Below, one piece after another: positions 7,928 through 16,474 of a DNA stretch of 64,000 nt. Position 1 is the first letter of the stretch. Every line of letters starts with the position of its first letter. A program made the translations under genes and the position numbers. A model generated the notes under the pieces. That model saw only the letters and a program-made list of their open reading frames with translations, had not been told where the DNA came from and did no database searches. This stretch comes from an uncultured Ignavibacteria bacterium (GTDB lineage Bacteria > Bacteroidota > Ignavibacteria > Ch128b), in assembly GCA_937944105.1 (NCBI GenBank), contig CALDZP010000028.1, forward strand, positions 1 to 64,000, given 5' to 3'.

Positions 7928-10900
7928 ATGGCTGATACATCATATTCGAAAGATGAAAGAATAGCTGAGCTCCTCAGATTTATGGATGAAGTAAATGAGC
8001 TCTTATCTGATGAATTCAATCAAAATCTTTTTGATAGTATTATTGATAAGGTAGGTAAGTTCTTTAAAGTCAGTAAAATTTTTTATGTAAAATGTTTTGG
8101 AATTAATTATTGGGAAGTAAGGGTAAGCTGGAGTTCAGAAAAACAAATATTAAAATCACACATTAGTGGAAATTGGGAAAATCTTGTTGCTCTATTCTCT
8201 TATCTTTCGACAGGTAATCCCGTTACAGATGATTTATCAGATTATTCTCAAGAACTGACAAAATGGAAGAGTTACTTTGGGGCAACTTATATTTTATTGA
8301 TTCCAGTTATTAGAGAAAAAAAACTTGTTAGTATTTTTGTTCTACAGGATGTAGAAAAAAAATTTTTTTATGATGACGAAATCTTAATCCTGAAGCTAAT
8401 TTTTTCAAGGTTGATTCATCTGTTTGATTTAAATAATCGAATAGAATTTTTAAGAACCACTACCTCCGAGCTTAGAAAAGAATTTGATAGTTTCAATAGG
8501 CTTTATAATTTAATACCCGCTCTTATTATTCAGAAATCTGAAAACTTGAAGTATGAAAACGTTAATGATAATTTCTTAAAATTCCTGGGCAAGAAGAAAT
8601 TTGAAGTTTTAGGCAGATCCGATTTTGATTTCTTTCCTGAAACAATTGCACAGGAAATCATTAAAGCTGATCTACAAACCATCGAAAGTGGTAAAAGTTC
8701 AACCGTTATTCAAGAAATAAAAATTGATAATAAGAATTACTATTTCATCTTTCATAGATTGGTTTTTTACGAATCTCAGTCAGAGTTAAAACACCTTCTT
8801 TCTGTTGCATTTGATATTACAGATATATATGAAGAAAAAATAAAATCAGAACTGGCGAGTAAAACAAAATCTGAATTTCTCGCAAACATAAGTCATGAGC
8901 TTCGAACTCCACTCAATAGTATAATTGGATTCACCGAATTATTACTTCAAGAAAATCTTGAACCAGAACAGAAGGAAATACTTTCAAACATTCGACAGAG
9001 TTCTCATTCTTTACTCGAACTTATCAATGATATATTAGATCTTAACAAAATAGAAGCTGGAAAACTCGATTTAAATCCAGCACCCACAAACCTTTTTAAT
9101 TTACTCCAAGACATAAAAAATCTTTTCATAGAAAGGTTTAAGTCCAAAAATCTTCAACTTGAAATTATCTATGATGATAATGTACCTGAATCAATTCTTG
9201 TCGATCCACTCAGATTAAAACAAGTCTTGATAAATTTAATAGGTAATGCTTATAAATTTACTAATGCAGGAAAAGTCACAGTAAGTGTTAAAAATTTATC
9301 AACTACAAAAGGAATAGGTGACACTGTATATCTCCAATTTTCTGTAAAAGATACAGGGATCGGAATACCGGAGGATAAACTTGACTTAATTTTTGAAGCA
9401 TTTACTCAAGCTGAAAAAGATACGACTCATAAATTTGGTGGAACTGGTTTGGGTTTAACAATTTCAAAAAAGTTTGTTGAAATGATGGGAGGCAAAATTT
9501 CTGTTGAAAGTGAAGTAGGAAAAGGCTCAACTTTCTCTTTTGTGATTCCATTTGAAGTTGTAAAAACTATAGAAGAGACAAAAGAATTTGAAGAACTTGA
9601 AAGAACGGCAGAATTAAAATCACCATATATACCTTTAATATTAATTATCGAAGATGATCTTGAAACTGCAAAAATTATTGAAAGACACTTAAAAGCAAAA
9701 GAATATAGATTTTTAATTTCTCAAACTGGGAAAGATGGGGTTGAAAACGCAAAACGTTATCAACCTGATTTAATATTACTTGATATATTTTTACCCGATA
9801 AAAGTGGTTGGGAGGTTTTGAAAGAATTAAAATCTGATGTGCTTACAAAATCAATTCCTGTTGTTATTTGTTCAATTCAAAAAGAGATAAATAAGGCGTT
9901 CTCTCTTGGAGCTGTAGAGTATCTTGAGAAACCTGTAAATGTTCAAAAACTTCAAAACTTGATTAAAAATATAAAAGAAAAATTTTCAATTAAGGATAAA
10001 ATTATTGTTGTTGATGATGATGTAAAAGTGCTTCAAAGAATTGAACAAATTCTAATTAAAAACGGCTTTGAGGCAAGATGTTTTGATAATCCAGAACTTG
10101 CATTAAAAAAGATAAAGGAAGGTGGTTCTCCGGCACTAATTATCTTAGACCTGATGATGCCAGTTATGGACGGGTTCCAATTTTTATCAGAAATTCGGAA
10201 AGATGGCGATTTAGCCGATGTCCCAGTTATTATTCTTACCTCCAAAAAATTGGTTGACGAAGAAATTAATTTTCTTGAAGAAAAAACAAGTGGTATTTTC
10301 TTCAAAGAATCCTTTGATGAAAAACAATTCCTTGATAGATTAGATAAGATTATTGAACGCATACGGGATTCAAAAAAAGTTTCCACAATAACATCTTTTA
10401 AAGTTGACAAAGAAATAGAAAAACCCACTATACCGCCACTTAACATTTTACTCGTCGAAGACAATTTGATGAATCAAAAATTTATGTCACATATTCTTAA
10501 AAGACTTGGTGCAACATTCGAAATAGCTATAGACGGTAAGGATGCTATTGAAAAAGTTAAGAAGCAAAAATTTGATTTGATTTTAATGGATATTCAAATG
10601 CCAGTAATGGATGGACTTGAAGCAACTCGATATATAAGAAATCAGCTAAACATAAAAGATATTCCCATTATAGCTTTAACTGCTCATGCTATGAAAGGCG
10701 ATAAAGAAAAATGTCTTGCTGCTGGTTGCAACGGTTATGTAACTAAACCTATCGATCAACAAAAATTGGTGGCTGAAATTATGTCAGTAATAAAATCAAC
10801 AGAACCTGAATATGAAGATATCAGTCCTTACTTTCAAGGTTTTTCAAGAGAAGAAATTCTTCAACTTAGAAATGATTATATTCAATCATTAAGAAAAGAA

Positions 10901-11113
10901 GTTGAAGAGTTAGATAAAAAAATTTCTCCTAAGGAATTTGAAGCTTTCAAATTTTTTGGTCATAACATTAAAGGTAATGGCGTAGCTTATGGTTTTCCTG
11001 AAATTTCAAAATTTGGTGCAAAGCTGGAAGAAGCAGCTAATAATCAAGATTATCCAACATTAATTACAGTTTTTAATGAACTTAAAAGTTATCTGGATAA
11101 CGTAAAGGTATAA
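7928..11113 (+). CDS. Hybrid sensor histidine kinase with three receiver domains and an HPt domain
   Basis: 1061 residues, no membrane helices, so cytoplasmic. In order: a GAF-like sensor (about 20-170); a PAS domain (190-300, FNRLYNLIPALIIQKSENLK onward); HisKA with phospho-acceptor His323 (ISHELRTPLNSI); HATPase_c (N box NLIGNAYKFT, G boxes DTGIGIP and GGTGLGL); REC1 (Asp619); REC2 (Asp741); REC3 (Asp888); and a C-terminal HPt with His1012 (FGHNIKGNG). All key phosphorylation residues are present, giving a built-in multistep phosphorelay. No response regulator or obvious target lies next to it, so the output is unknown. No good promoter was found in the 56 bases before it. Confidence 0.93.
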   Translation: MADTSYSKDERIAELLRFMDEVNELLSDEFNQNLFDSIIDKVGKFFKVSKIFYVKCFGINYWEVRVSWSSEKQILKSHISGNWENLVALFSYLSTGNPVTDDLSDYSQELTKWKSYFGATYILLIPVIREKKLVSIFVLQDVEKKFFYDDEILILKLIFSRLIHLFDLNNRIEFLRTTTSELRKEFDSFNRLYNLIPALIIQKSENLKYENVNDNFLKFLGKKKFEVLGRSDFDFFPETIAQEIIKADLQTIESGKSSTVIQEIKIDNKNYYFIFHRLVFYESQSELKHLLSVAFDITDIYEEKIKSELASKTKSEFLANISHELRTPLNSIIGFTELLLQENLEPEQKEILSNIRQSSHSLLELINDILDLNKIEAGKLDLNPAPTNLFNLLQDIKNLFIERFKSKNLQLEIIYDDNVPESILVDPLRLKQVLINLIGNAYKFTNAGKVTVSVKNLSTTKGIGDTVYLQFSVKDTGIGIPEDKLDLIFEAFTQAEKDTTHKFGGTGLGLTISKKFVEMMGGKISVESEVGKGSTFSFVIPFEVVKTIEETKEFEELERTAELKSPYIPLILIIEDDLETAKIIERHLKAKEYRFLISQTGKDGVENAKRYQPDLILLDIFLPDKSGWEVLKELKSDVLTKSIPVVICSIQKEINKAFSLGAVEYLEKPVNVQKLQNLIKNIKEKFSIKDKIIVVDDDVKVLQRIEQILIKNGFEARCFDNPELALKKIKEGGSPALIILDLMMPVMDGFQFLSEIRKDGDLADVPVIILTSKKLVDEEINFLEEKTSGIFFKESFDEKQFLDRLDKIIERIRDSKKVSTITSFKVDKEIEKPTIPPLNILLVEDNLMNQKFMSHILKRLGATFEIAIDGKDAIEKVKKQKFDLILMDIQMPVMDGLEATRYIRNQLNIKDIPIIALTAHAMKGDKEKCLAAGCNGYVTKPIDQQKLVAEIMSVIKSTEPEYEDISPYFQGFSREEILQLRNDYIQSLRKEVEELDKKISPKEFEAFKFFGHNIKGNGVAYGFPEISKFGAKLEEAANNQDYPTLITVFNELKSYLDNVKV

Positions 11114-11144
11114 CTTTTAGCATTTTTTACCTATCTATCTTTAG

Positions 11145-11175
11145 TTGAGAAATCTGCTTCCCTTTTGTAACTTGC
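11145..11175 (+). promoter_or_regulatory. Possible promoter for the glmS operon
   Basis: TTG at 11145-11147, a 20-base spacer, then TAACTTGC at 11168-11175, one base off TAnnTTTG. It includes the 12-base TTTTGTAACTTG (11163-11174) that recurs before xseA at 24706-24717. The match to consensus is weaker than at the other promoters. Confidence 0.3.
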
Positions 11176-11262
11176 ATTTGTATGAAATTATTTTATGAAT
11201 TAATAAATAATTTTTATAACCTTCCTGACCTTTAAATATCAATAAAATAAAGGGTAATAAAA

Positions 11263-13095
11263 ATGTGTGGAATAGTGGGCTATATTGGCTTCAGACAAGC
11301 CATACCTATTTTATTAAATGGCTTGAAAAGACTTGAATATAGAGGTTATGATTCAGCGGGGGTAGGTTTTGTAAATAAAAAAAGAATTACAATTATCAAG
11401 TCATCTGGTAAAATTAACAATCTCGAAAAACTTCTAAGTGAAATTGATGAAGAAACTTCACTCGGGATTGGTCACACCAGATGGTCAACTCATGGGGCAC
11501 CAACTGATTATAACGCACACCCTCATACTAATGGGAATCGTACTATTGCTATTGTTCATAATGGAATAATCGAAAATTATAGAGCTTTAAGAACAATGCT
11601 TAAAGAGATGGGTTATCAATTTTCGAGTGAAACGGATAGTGAAGTAATTGCCCATCTTATTTCGCATTTTTACGAAAGAGAAAGAAATCTTTTTGATGCT
11701 ACCAGACTTGCACTTCACGAAGTTGAAGGTGCTTACGGAATTTGTGTTATATCTTCACATGAACCTGATAAAATTATTGCTGCAAGAAAAGGAAGCCCTT
11801 TGATTATTGGTGTTGGTGATGGTGAACATTTTGTTGCATCTGATGCACCTGCAATTCTTGAATATACCAACAATGTAATTTTTCTTGAGGATGGAGATAT
11901 TGCTGAAATAACTTCGGGAAAATTTGTAATTCGATCCTTGGATAATCAAATTCAGGACAGAGAAATTGAAAAATTAGACCTTGATATTTCTACAATTGAA
12001 AAAGGTGGATTTCCTCATTTTATGCTAAAAGAAATTTTTGAACAACCTGAATCAATACAAAATTCTATTCGTGGTCGTGTTATTCTAAGTGCAGGAAATG
12101 TTAAGCTTGGGGGATTAGAATCTGTTGTTGATGATTTGATTAATGCAAATAGACTTATTTTAACCGCTTGTGGAACATCATGGCATGCAGCTCTGATTGG
12201 CGAATATATGTTAGAGCAATATGCTGAAATTCCGGTTGAAGTTGAGTATGCTTCAGAATTTCGGTACAGAAATCCAGTAATCAGGAAAGATGATGTTGTA
12301 ATTGCTATAAGTCAATCTGGAGAAACAGCAGATACTTTAGCGGCTATTCGTGAAGCTAAGAAGAAAAATGCTCTTGTCCTTGGAATTTGTAATGTAGTTG
12401 GTTCATCAATTGCAAGAGAAACCCAAGCAGGTGTTTACATTCATGCTGGTCCTGAACTGGGTGTTGCATCAACTAAAGCATTCACATCACAATTAGCTGT
12501 ACTCGCATTAATTTCAGTTTTTCTTGGAAGACGAAAAAATCTTCCTTTCAGTTATGGAGAAAAAATCTGTCAGGAACTTTTAAGTTTACCTGGTAAAATT
12601 TCTCAAATTCTTGAACAAGCTGAATATATTAAATCAATTTCTGAAAAGTTCATTGATGCAAAGAATTTTCTATATCTGGGTAGAGGATACAATTTTCCCG
12701 TTGCATTGGAAGGGGCACTTAAATTAAAAGAAATTTCTTACATTCATGCTGAAGGTTATCCAGCTGCTGAAATGAAACATGGTCCAATTGCTCTGGTTGA
12801 TGAGAATATGCCCGTTGTTTTTGTTGCAATCAAAGATTCAACCTATGATAAAGTTTTATCAAATATTGAAGAAGTAAAAGCAAGAAAAGGTAAGGTTATA
12901 GCAATAATTAGTGAAGATGATCATCAGATTCGTTCAATTGTTGATTTTGTTATACCTATTCCAAATACAATTGAAATGCTGTCTCCCATTTTAACAATTA
13001 TTCCACTACAATTAATGGCTTATTATATAGCGGTTGCAAAAGGATTGAATGTTGATCAACCAAGAAATTTAGCTAAAAGTGTAACAGTAGAATGA
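11263..13095 (+). CDS. glmS: Glutamine--fructose-6-phosphate aminotransferase (isomerizing)
   Basis: 610 residues, the full GlmS length. The N-terminal glutaminase domain begins MCGIVGYIG, with the nucleophile Cys2 exposed after Met removal, and carries the family motifs GHTRWSTHG and HNGIIENY. Two SIS sugar-isomerase domains follow (TACGTSWHAALIGEY, SQSGETADTLAAI; LGRGYNFPVALEGALKLKE), and the C-terminus ends LAKSVTVE as in the family. It makes glucosamine-6-phosphate from fructose-6-phosphate and glutamine, the first step to peptidoglycan and lipopolysaccharide amino sugars. A 16-base gap with a GGAGG SD links it to the next gene. No glmS ribozyme is evident upstream. Confidence 0.97.
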   Translation: MCGIVGYIGFRQAIPILLNGLKRLEYRGYDSAGVGFVNKKRITIIKSSGKINNLEKLLSEIDEETSLGIGHTRWSTHGAPTDYNAHPHTNGNRTIAIVHNGIIENYRALRTMLKEMGYQFSSETDSEVIAHLISHFYERERNLFDATRLALHEVEGAYGICVISSHEPDKIIAARKGSPLIIGVGDGEHFVASDAPAILEYTNNVIFLEDGDIAEITSGKFVIRSLDNQIQDREIEKLDLDISTIEKGGFPHFMLKEIFEQPESIQNSIRGRVILSAGNVKLGGLESVVDDLINANRLILTACGTSWHAALIGEYMLEQYAEIPVEVEYASEFRYRNPVIRKDDVVIAISQSGETADTLAAIREAKKKNALVLGICNVVGSSIARETQAGVYIHAGPELGVASTKAFTSQLAVLALISVFLGRRKNLPFSYGEKICQELLSLPGKISQILEQAEYIKSISEKFIDAKNFLYLGRGYNFPVALEGALKLKEISYIHAEGYPAAEMKHGPIALVDENMPVVFVAIKDSTYDKVLSNIEEVKARKGKVIAIISEDDHQIRSIVDFVIPIPNTIEMLSPILTIIPLQLMAYYIAVAKGLNVDQPRNLAKSVTVE

Positions 13096-13111
13096 AAAAA
13101 TTGGAGGTTAT

Positions 13112-14431
13112 ATGACTCGAAAAAGAGTAATTATAATGGGTGCTGCTGGTCGCGATTTTCATAACTTCAATGTCTTTTTTAGAGATAAAGAGGAATATGA
13201 AGTCGTGGCTTTTACAGCTACCCAAATACCAAATATAGAAGGTAGACTTTATCCACCAGAACTTGCAGGTAAATTTTATCCAGATGGGATTAAAATTTAC
13301 CATGAGAATGAATTAACCGATCTTATTAAGAAGTTCAAAGTTGATGATGTTGTATTTGCTTATTCGGATGTAACATTTGAGCATGTAATGACTAAAGCAT
13401 CTGAGGCAAATGCAGCAGGTGCAAATTTTGTATTACTTGGTGTCGACCAAACAATGTTGAAAAGCACTAAACCTGTTGTTGCTGTCCTTGCTGTAAGAAC
13501 AGGTTGTGGTAAAAGTCAAACTTCTCGATATGTAGCAAGTCTTCTAAAAAAAGCTGGCAAAAAAGTAGCTGCAGTTCGTCATCCTATGCCTTATGGTGAT
13601 TTAAACGCCCAGAGGGTTCAGCGATTTGCTTCAATTGAAGATTTGCATAAATACAATTGTACGATTGAAGAAATGGAAGAATATGAACCCCACATTGTTA
13701 ATGGAACCATTGTTTATGCAGGAGTCGATTATGAAGAAATTCTTCGCCAAGCTGAAAAAGAAGTAGATGTTATTTTATGGGATGGTGGAAATAATGATAC
13801 CCCATTCTTTAAACCTGATTTAACTATTACAGTTACTGATCCTTTAAGACCAGGACATGAACTTAAATATTATCCAGGTAATACTTCGTTGAGAATTGCT
13901 GATGTTGCAATTATTAATAAAATTTCATCTGCAAAAAAAGAAGATATAGAAACAGTTAGAAATAATATTAAAAAAGTCAATCAAAAAGCAATAATAATAG
14001 AGGCAGATTCTCCAATTGATATTGAGGATCCAGAATTAATAAAAGGTAAGAGAGTCCTTGTAGTTGAAGATGGTCCAACTTTAACTCATGGTGAAATGAA
14101 ATTTGGAGCAGGAGTTGTAGCTGCATTAAATAATGGAGCAAAGGAACTTGTTGATCCACGACCTTTTGCTGTAGAATCAATTCAGGAAACTTATAGAAAT
14201 TATCCTGAAATTGGGACGCTTTTACCAGCAATGGGCTATGGTCAAAAACAAATTAAAGATCTTGAAGAAACGATTAATAGAACCGATTGCGATGTGGTCG
14301 TAATTGGAACACCAATTGACTTAAGAAGGGTAATTAAAATTAATAAACCAGCAACTCGTGTTAAGTATTATCTCAAAGAGCTATCATCTCCATCTATTGA
14401 GGATATTTTGAAGGAGAAAGGTATTATATGA
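13112..14431 (+). CDS. Cyclic 2,3-diphosphoglycerate synthetase-like P-loop protein
   Basis: 439 residues resembling the proteins annotated as cyclic 2,3-diphosphoglycerate synthetase. An N-terminal Rossmann-like domain (RVIIMGAAGRDFHNFNVFF) is followed by a P-loop NTPase core with Walker A AVRTGCGKSQTSR (Lys134) and a Walker B-like VILWDGGNNDTPFF. Archaeal cPGS makes an osmolyte from 2,3-bisphosphoglycerate, but bacterial homologues are of uncertain function. Here it overlaps carbamate kinase by ATGA and is followed by ornithine carbamoyltransferase, which points to carbamoyl-phosphate or amino-acid metabolism rather than osmolyte synthesis. The family call is fairly sure; the activity is not. 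Confidence 0.8.
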   Translation: MTRKRVIIMGAAGRDFHNFNVFFRDKEEYEVVAFTATQIPNIEGRLYPPELAGKFYPDGIKIYHENELTDLIKKFKVDDVVFAYSDVTFEHVMTKASEANAAGANFVLLGVDQTMLKSTKPVVAVLAVRTGCGKSQTSRYVASLLKKAGKKVAAVRHPMPYGDLNAQRVQRFASIEDLHKYNCTIEEMEEYEPHIVNGTIVYAGVDYEEILRQAEKEVDVILWDGGNNDTPFFKPDLTITVTDPLRPGHELKYYPGNTSLRIADVAIINKISSAKKEDIETVRNNIKKVNQKAIIIEADSPIDIEDPELIKGKRVLVVEDGPTLTHGEMKFGAGVVAALNNGAKELVDPRPFAVESIQETYRNYPEIGTLLPAMGYGQKQIKDLEETINRTDCDVVVIGTPIDLRRVIKINKPATRVKYYLKELSSPSIEDILKEKGII

Positions 14432-15372
14432 AAAAAATTGCAGTCGTTGCATTTGGTGGTAATGCAATAATTCGTGGAGATCAAATAGGAACAATTGAAG
14501 AACAAGAACAAAACACATACGAAACCTGTCTTGATGTAATTCCTCTCCTTGAGAGAGGTTATGAACTAGTTATTACTCATGGTAATGGTCCTGTTGTCGG
14601 GAATATTTTACAAAGAAATGAAGCTGGCTGGGAAATGTATAAAATCCCGAAAATGCCCCTGGATATTTGTGTAGCCGATTCTGAAGGTGGTATGGGATAT
14701 ATGATCGAAATGCAAATGATGAATGCATTAAATTCAAAAGGAATGAAAAAATCGGTTGTTACTCTCATTACTCAGGTTGAAGTTGATAAAAATGATCCAG
14801 CATTTGCAAATCCTACCAAACCAATTGGTAAATTTTATTCATATGAAGAAGCTGTTAAATTTCAGAAAGAACATGGCTGGATAATGAAAGAAGATCCTCG
14901 AAAAAGAGGATGGAGAAGATTGGTACCTTCTCCAAAACCAATTAATGTGATAAAAAAAGATTTAATAAAACAACTGGCAGGTGAAGGTCATATTGTAATT
15001 GCTTGTGGTGGTGGTGGTATTCCAGTTTATAGACATCCTGATGGAAATCTCGAAGCAATTGAAGCCGTTATTGATAAGGATCTAGCATCAGCTTTACTTG
15101 CTAAACAAATTAATGCAGATGCATTTTTCATTCTTACAGATGTGCCTAAAGTATCAATAAATTTCATGAAACCAGATCAAATTGATCTTAATGAATTATC
15201 TACTTCTGATGCAAAAAAATATCTTGCTGAAGGACAATTTCCACCTGGAAGTATGGGTCCAAAAATTGAAGCAGCAATTGAATTTGTTGAATCTACTGGC
15301 AATGAAATGATAATAACAGATGCCAGAGAGCTGCACAATCCAAATTGTGGAACAAAAATTTATAAAGGATAA
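14428..15372 (+). CDS. arcC: Carbamate kinase
   Basis: 314 residues, normal for the amino-acid-kinase-fold carbamate kinases. Motifs seen are AFGGNAIIR at the start, THGNGPVVGNI, CGGGGIPV and VIDKDLASALLA. The enzyme interconverts carbamoyl phosphate + ADP with ATP + carbamate/ammonia. Usually it works catabolically after arginine deiminase and OTCase, but no arcA deiminase is in this window. A biosynthetic direction, as proposed for some thermophiles, is possible. The start overlaps the upstream cPGS-like gene by ATGA; OTCase follows after 15 bases with a GAGG SD. Confidence 0.93.
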   Translation: MKKIAVVAFGGNAIIRGDQIGTIEEQEQNTYETCLDVIPLLERGYELVITHGNGPVVGNILQRNEAGWEMYKIPKMPLDICVADSEGGMGYMIEMQMMNALNSKGMKKSVVTLITQVEVDKNDPAFANPTKPIGKFYSYEEAVKFQKEHGWIMKEDPRKRGWRRLVPSPKPINVIKKDLIKQLAGEGHIVIACGGGGIPVYRHPDGNLEAIEAVIDKDLASALLAKQINADAFFILTDVPKVSINFMKPDQIDLNELSTSDAKKYLAEGQFPPGSMGPKIEAAIEFVESTGNEMIITDARELHNPNCGTKIYKG

Positions 15373-15387
15373 CGAAGAGGTAAAGCT

Positions 15388-16320
15388 ATGGCGATAAATA
15401 TGAAAGGTAAAAGTCTGGTAGAAATTCAAGATTTAAGTCTTGAAGAAATCTACCAGATTTTTGAACTCAGTTCAGCACTCAAATTAAAATTATATTCTGG
15501 TGAACCACATAAGTTATTAGAAGGCAAAACTCTGGGAATGATTTTTGCAAAACCATCGACGAGAACCAGAGTATCTTTCGAGGTTGGAATTTATCAACTT
15601 GGTGGTATTGGAATGTATTTTGGTCCAAATGATTTGCAACTAAAACGTGGAGAAACAATTCAAGATACTGCGCGTGTTCTTTCAAGATATTTAGATGGAA
15701 TAATGATTAGAACATTCAGTCATCAAGATGTAATTGACCTTGCAAGATTTGCTTCAATTCCTGTTATAAATGGATTAACCGATTTACATCACCCATGTCA
15801 GGTTTTAGCTGATTTATTTACAATTCTTGAAAAGAAAAGAACTCTTCGTGGTTTGAAGTTAGCTTATGTTGGTGATGGAAATAATATGGCTCATAGTCTA
15901 CTTCAGGGTGCTTCAAAAGTTGGAATGGATATTTCAGTTGCTACTCCAAAAGGATATGAACCATTAAAAGATATTGTTAATCAAGCAATTGAAAACGCAA
16001 AATATTTTGGATCAAAAGTAGAGGTTGTTGAAAGCCCGCTCGAAGCTGTGAAAGATGCTGATATTGTTTATACTGATGTTTGGGCAAGTATGGGACAAGA
16101 ATCGGAAGCCGAAGAAAGAAAGAAAATATTTGCACCATATCAGGTTAATCCTGATTTAGTAAAATATGCAAAAGATGATTATATATTTATGCATTGTTTG
16201 CCAGCTCATCGTGGTGAAGAAGTTGTTGATGAAGTAGCTGATAGCCCCAATTCAGTAATCTTTGATGAGGCGGAAAACAGATTGCATGTTCAAAAGGCAA
16301 TTATGGCATTGGTGATGTAA
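15388..16320 (+). CDS. argF: Ornithine carbamoyltransferase
   Basis: 310 residues with the carbamoyl-phosphate loop KPSTRTRVSFEVG, HHPCQVLADL, the ornithine-side SMG loop (WASMGQE) and HCLPAHRGEEV. These features mark ornithine rather than aspartate transcarbamylase. It joins carbamoyl phosphate and ornithine to give citrulline (or the reverse when coupled with carbamate kinase). It is the last gene of the glmS-cPGS-arcC-argF run and is followed by a strong terminator. The symbol could equally be arcB, depending on the physiological direction. Confidence 0.92.
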   Translation: MAINMKGKSLVEIQDLSLEEIYQIFELSSALKLKLYSGEPHKLLEGKTLGMIFAKPSTRTRVSFEVGIYQLGGIGMYFGPNDLQLKRGETIQDTARVLSRYLDGIMIRTFSHQDVIDLARFASIPVINGLTDLHHPCQVLADLFTILEKKRTLRGLKLAYVGDGNNMAHSLLQGASKVGMDISVATPKGYEPLKDIVNQAIENAKYFGSKVEVVESPLEAVKDADIVYTDVWASMGQESEAEERKKIFAPYQVNPDLVKYAKDDYIFMHCLPAHRGEEVVDEVADSPNSVIFDEAENRLHVQKAIMALVM

Positions 16321-16340
16321 TTAAATTTTTAAGATATAAA

Positions 16341-16378
16341 AAAATAAATGGTCGGTTATTACCGACCATTTTATTTTT
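16341..16378. terminator. Bidirectional intrinsic terminator
   Basis: A perfect 9-bp stem ATGGTCGGT / ACCGACCAT (16348-16356 and 16361-16369) with loop TATT, flanked by A-rich sequence on the left and a T-rich run on the right. It can end argF transcription on the plus strand and the minus-strand decarboxylase transcript. Confidence 0.9.
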
Positions 16379-16474
16379 AAGCGTGAGGAGGATTTAAAAT
16401 TTTATATATAAATTTAATTCATCAAGCGATTAAAACTTTCTGAAAAAGTTGAAATATCAATCTCAATAATAAAA

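Noticed and set aside
10033-10464. 143-codon open frame on the minus strand inside the histidine kinase
   Set aside because: It lies opposite a strongly supported receiver-domain coding region; its product is Ser/Leu/Ile-rich with no recognisable domain, as expected of an antisense shadow.
11176-11262. glmS ribozyme in the glmS leader
   Set aside because: None of the conserved ribozyme core is visible in this short, very AT-rich leader, and these ribozymes are typical of Firmicutes.
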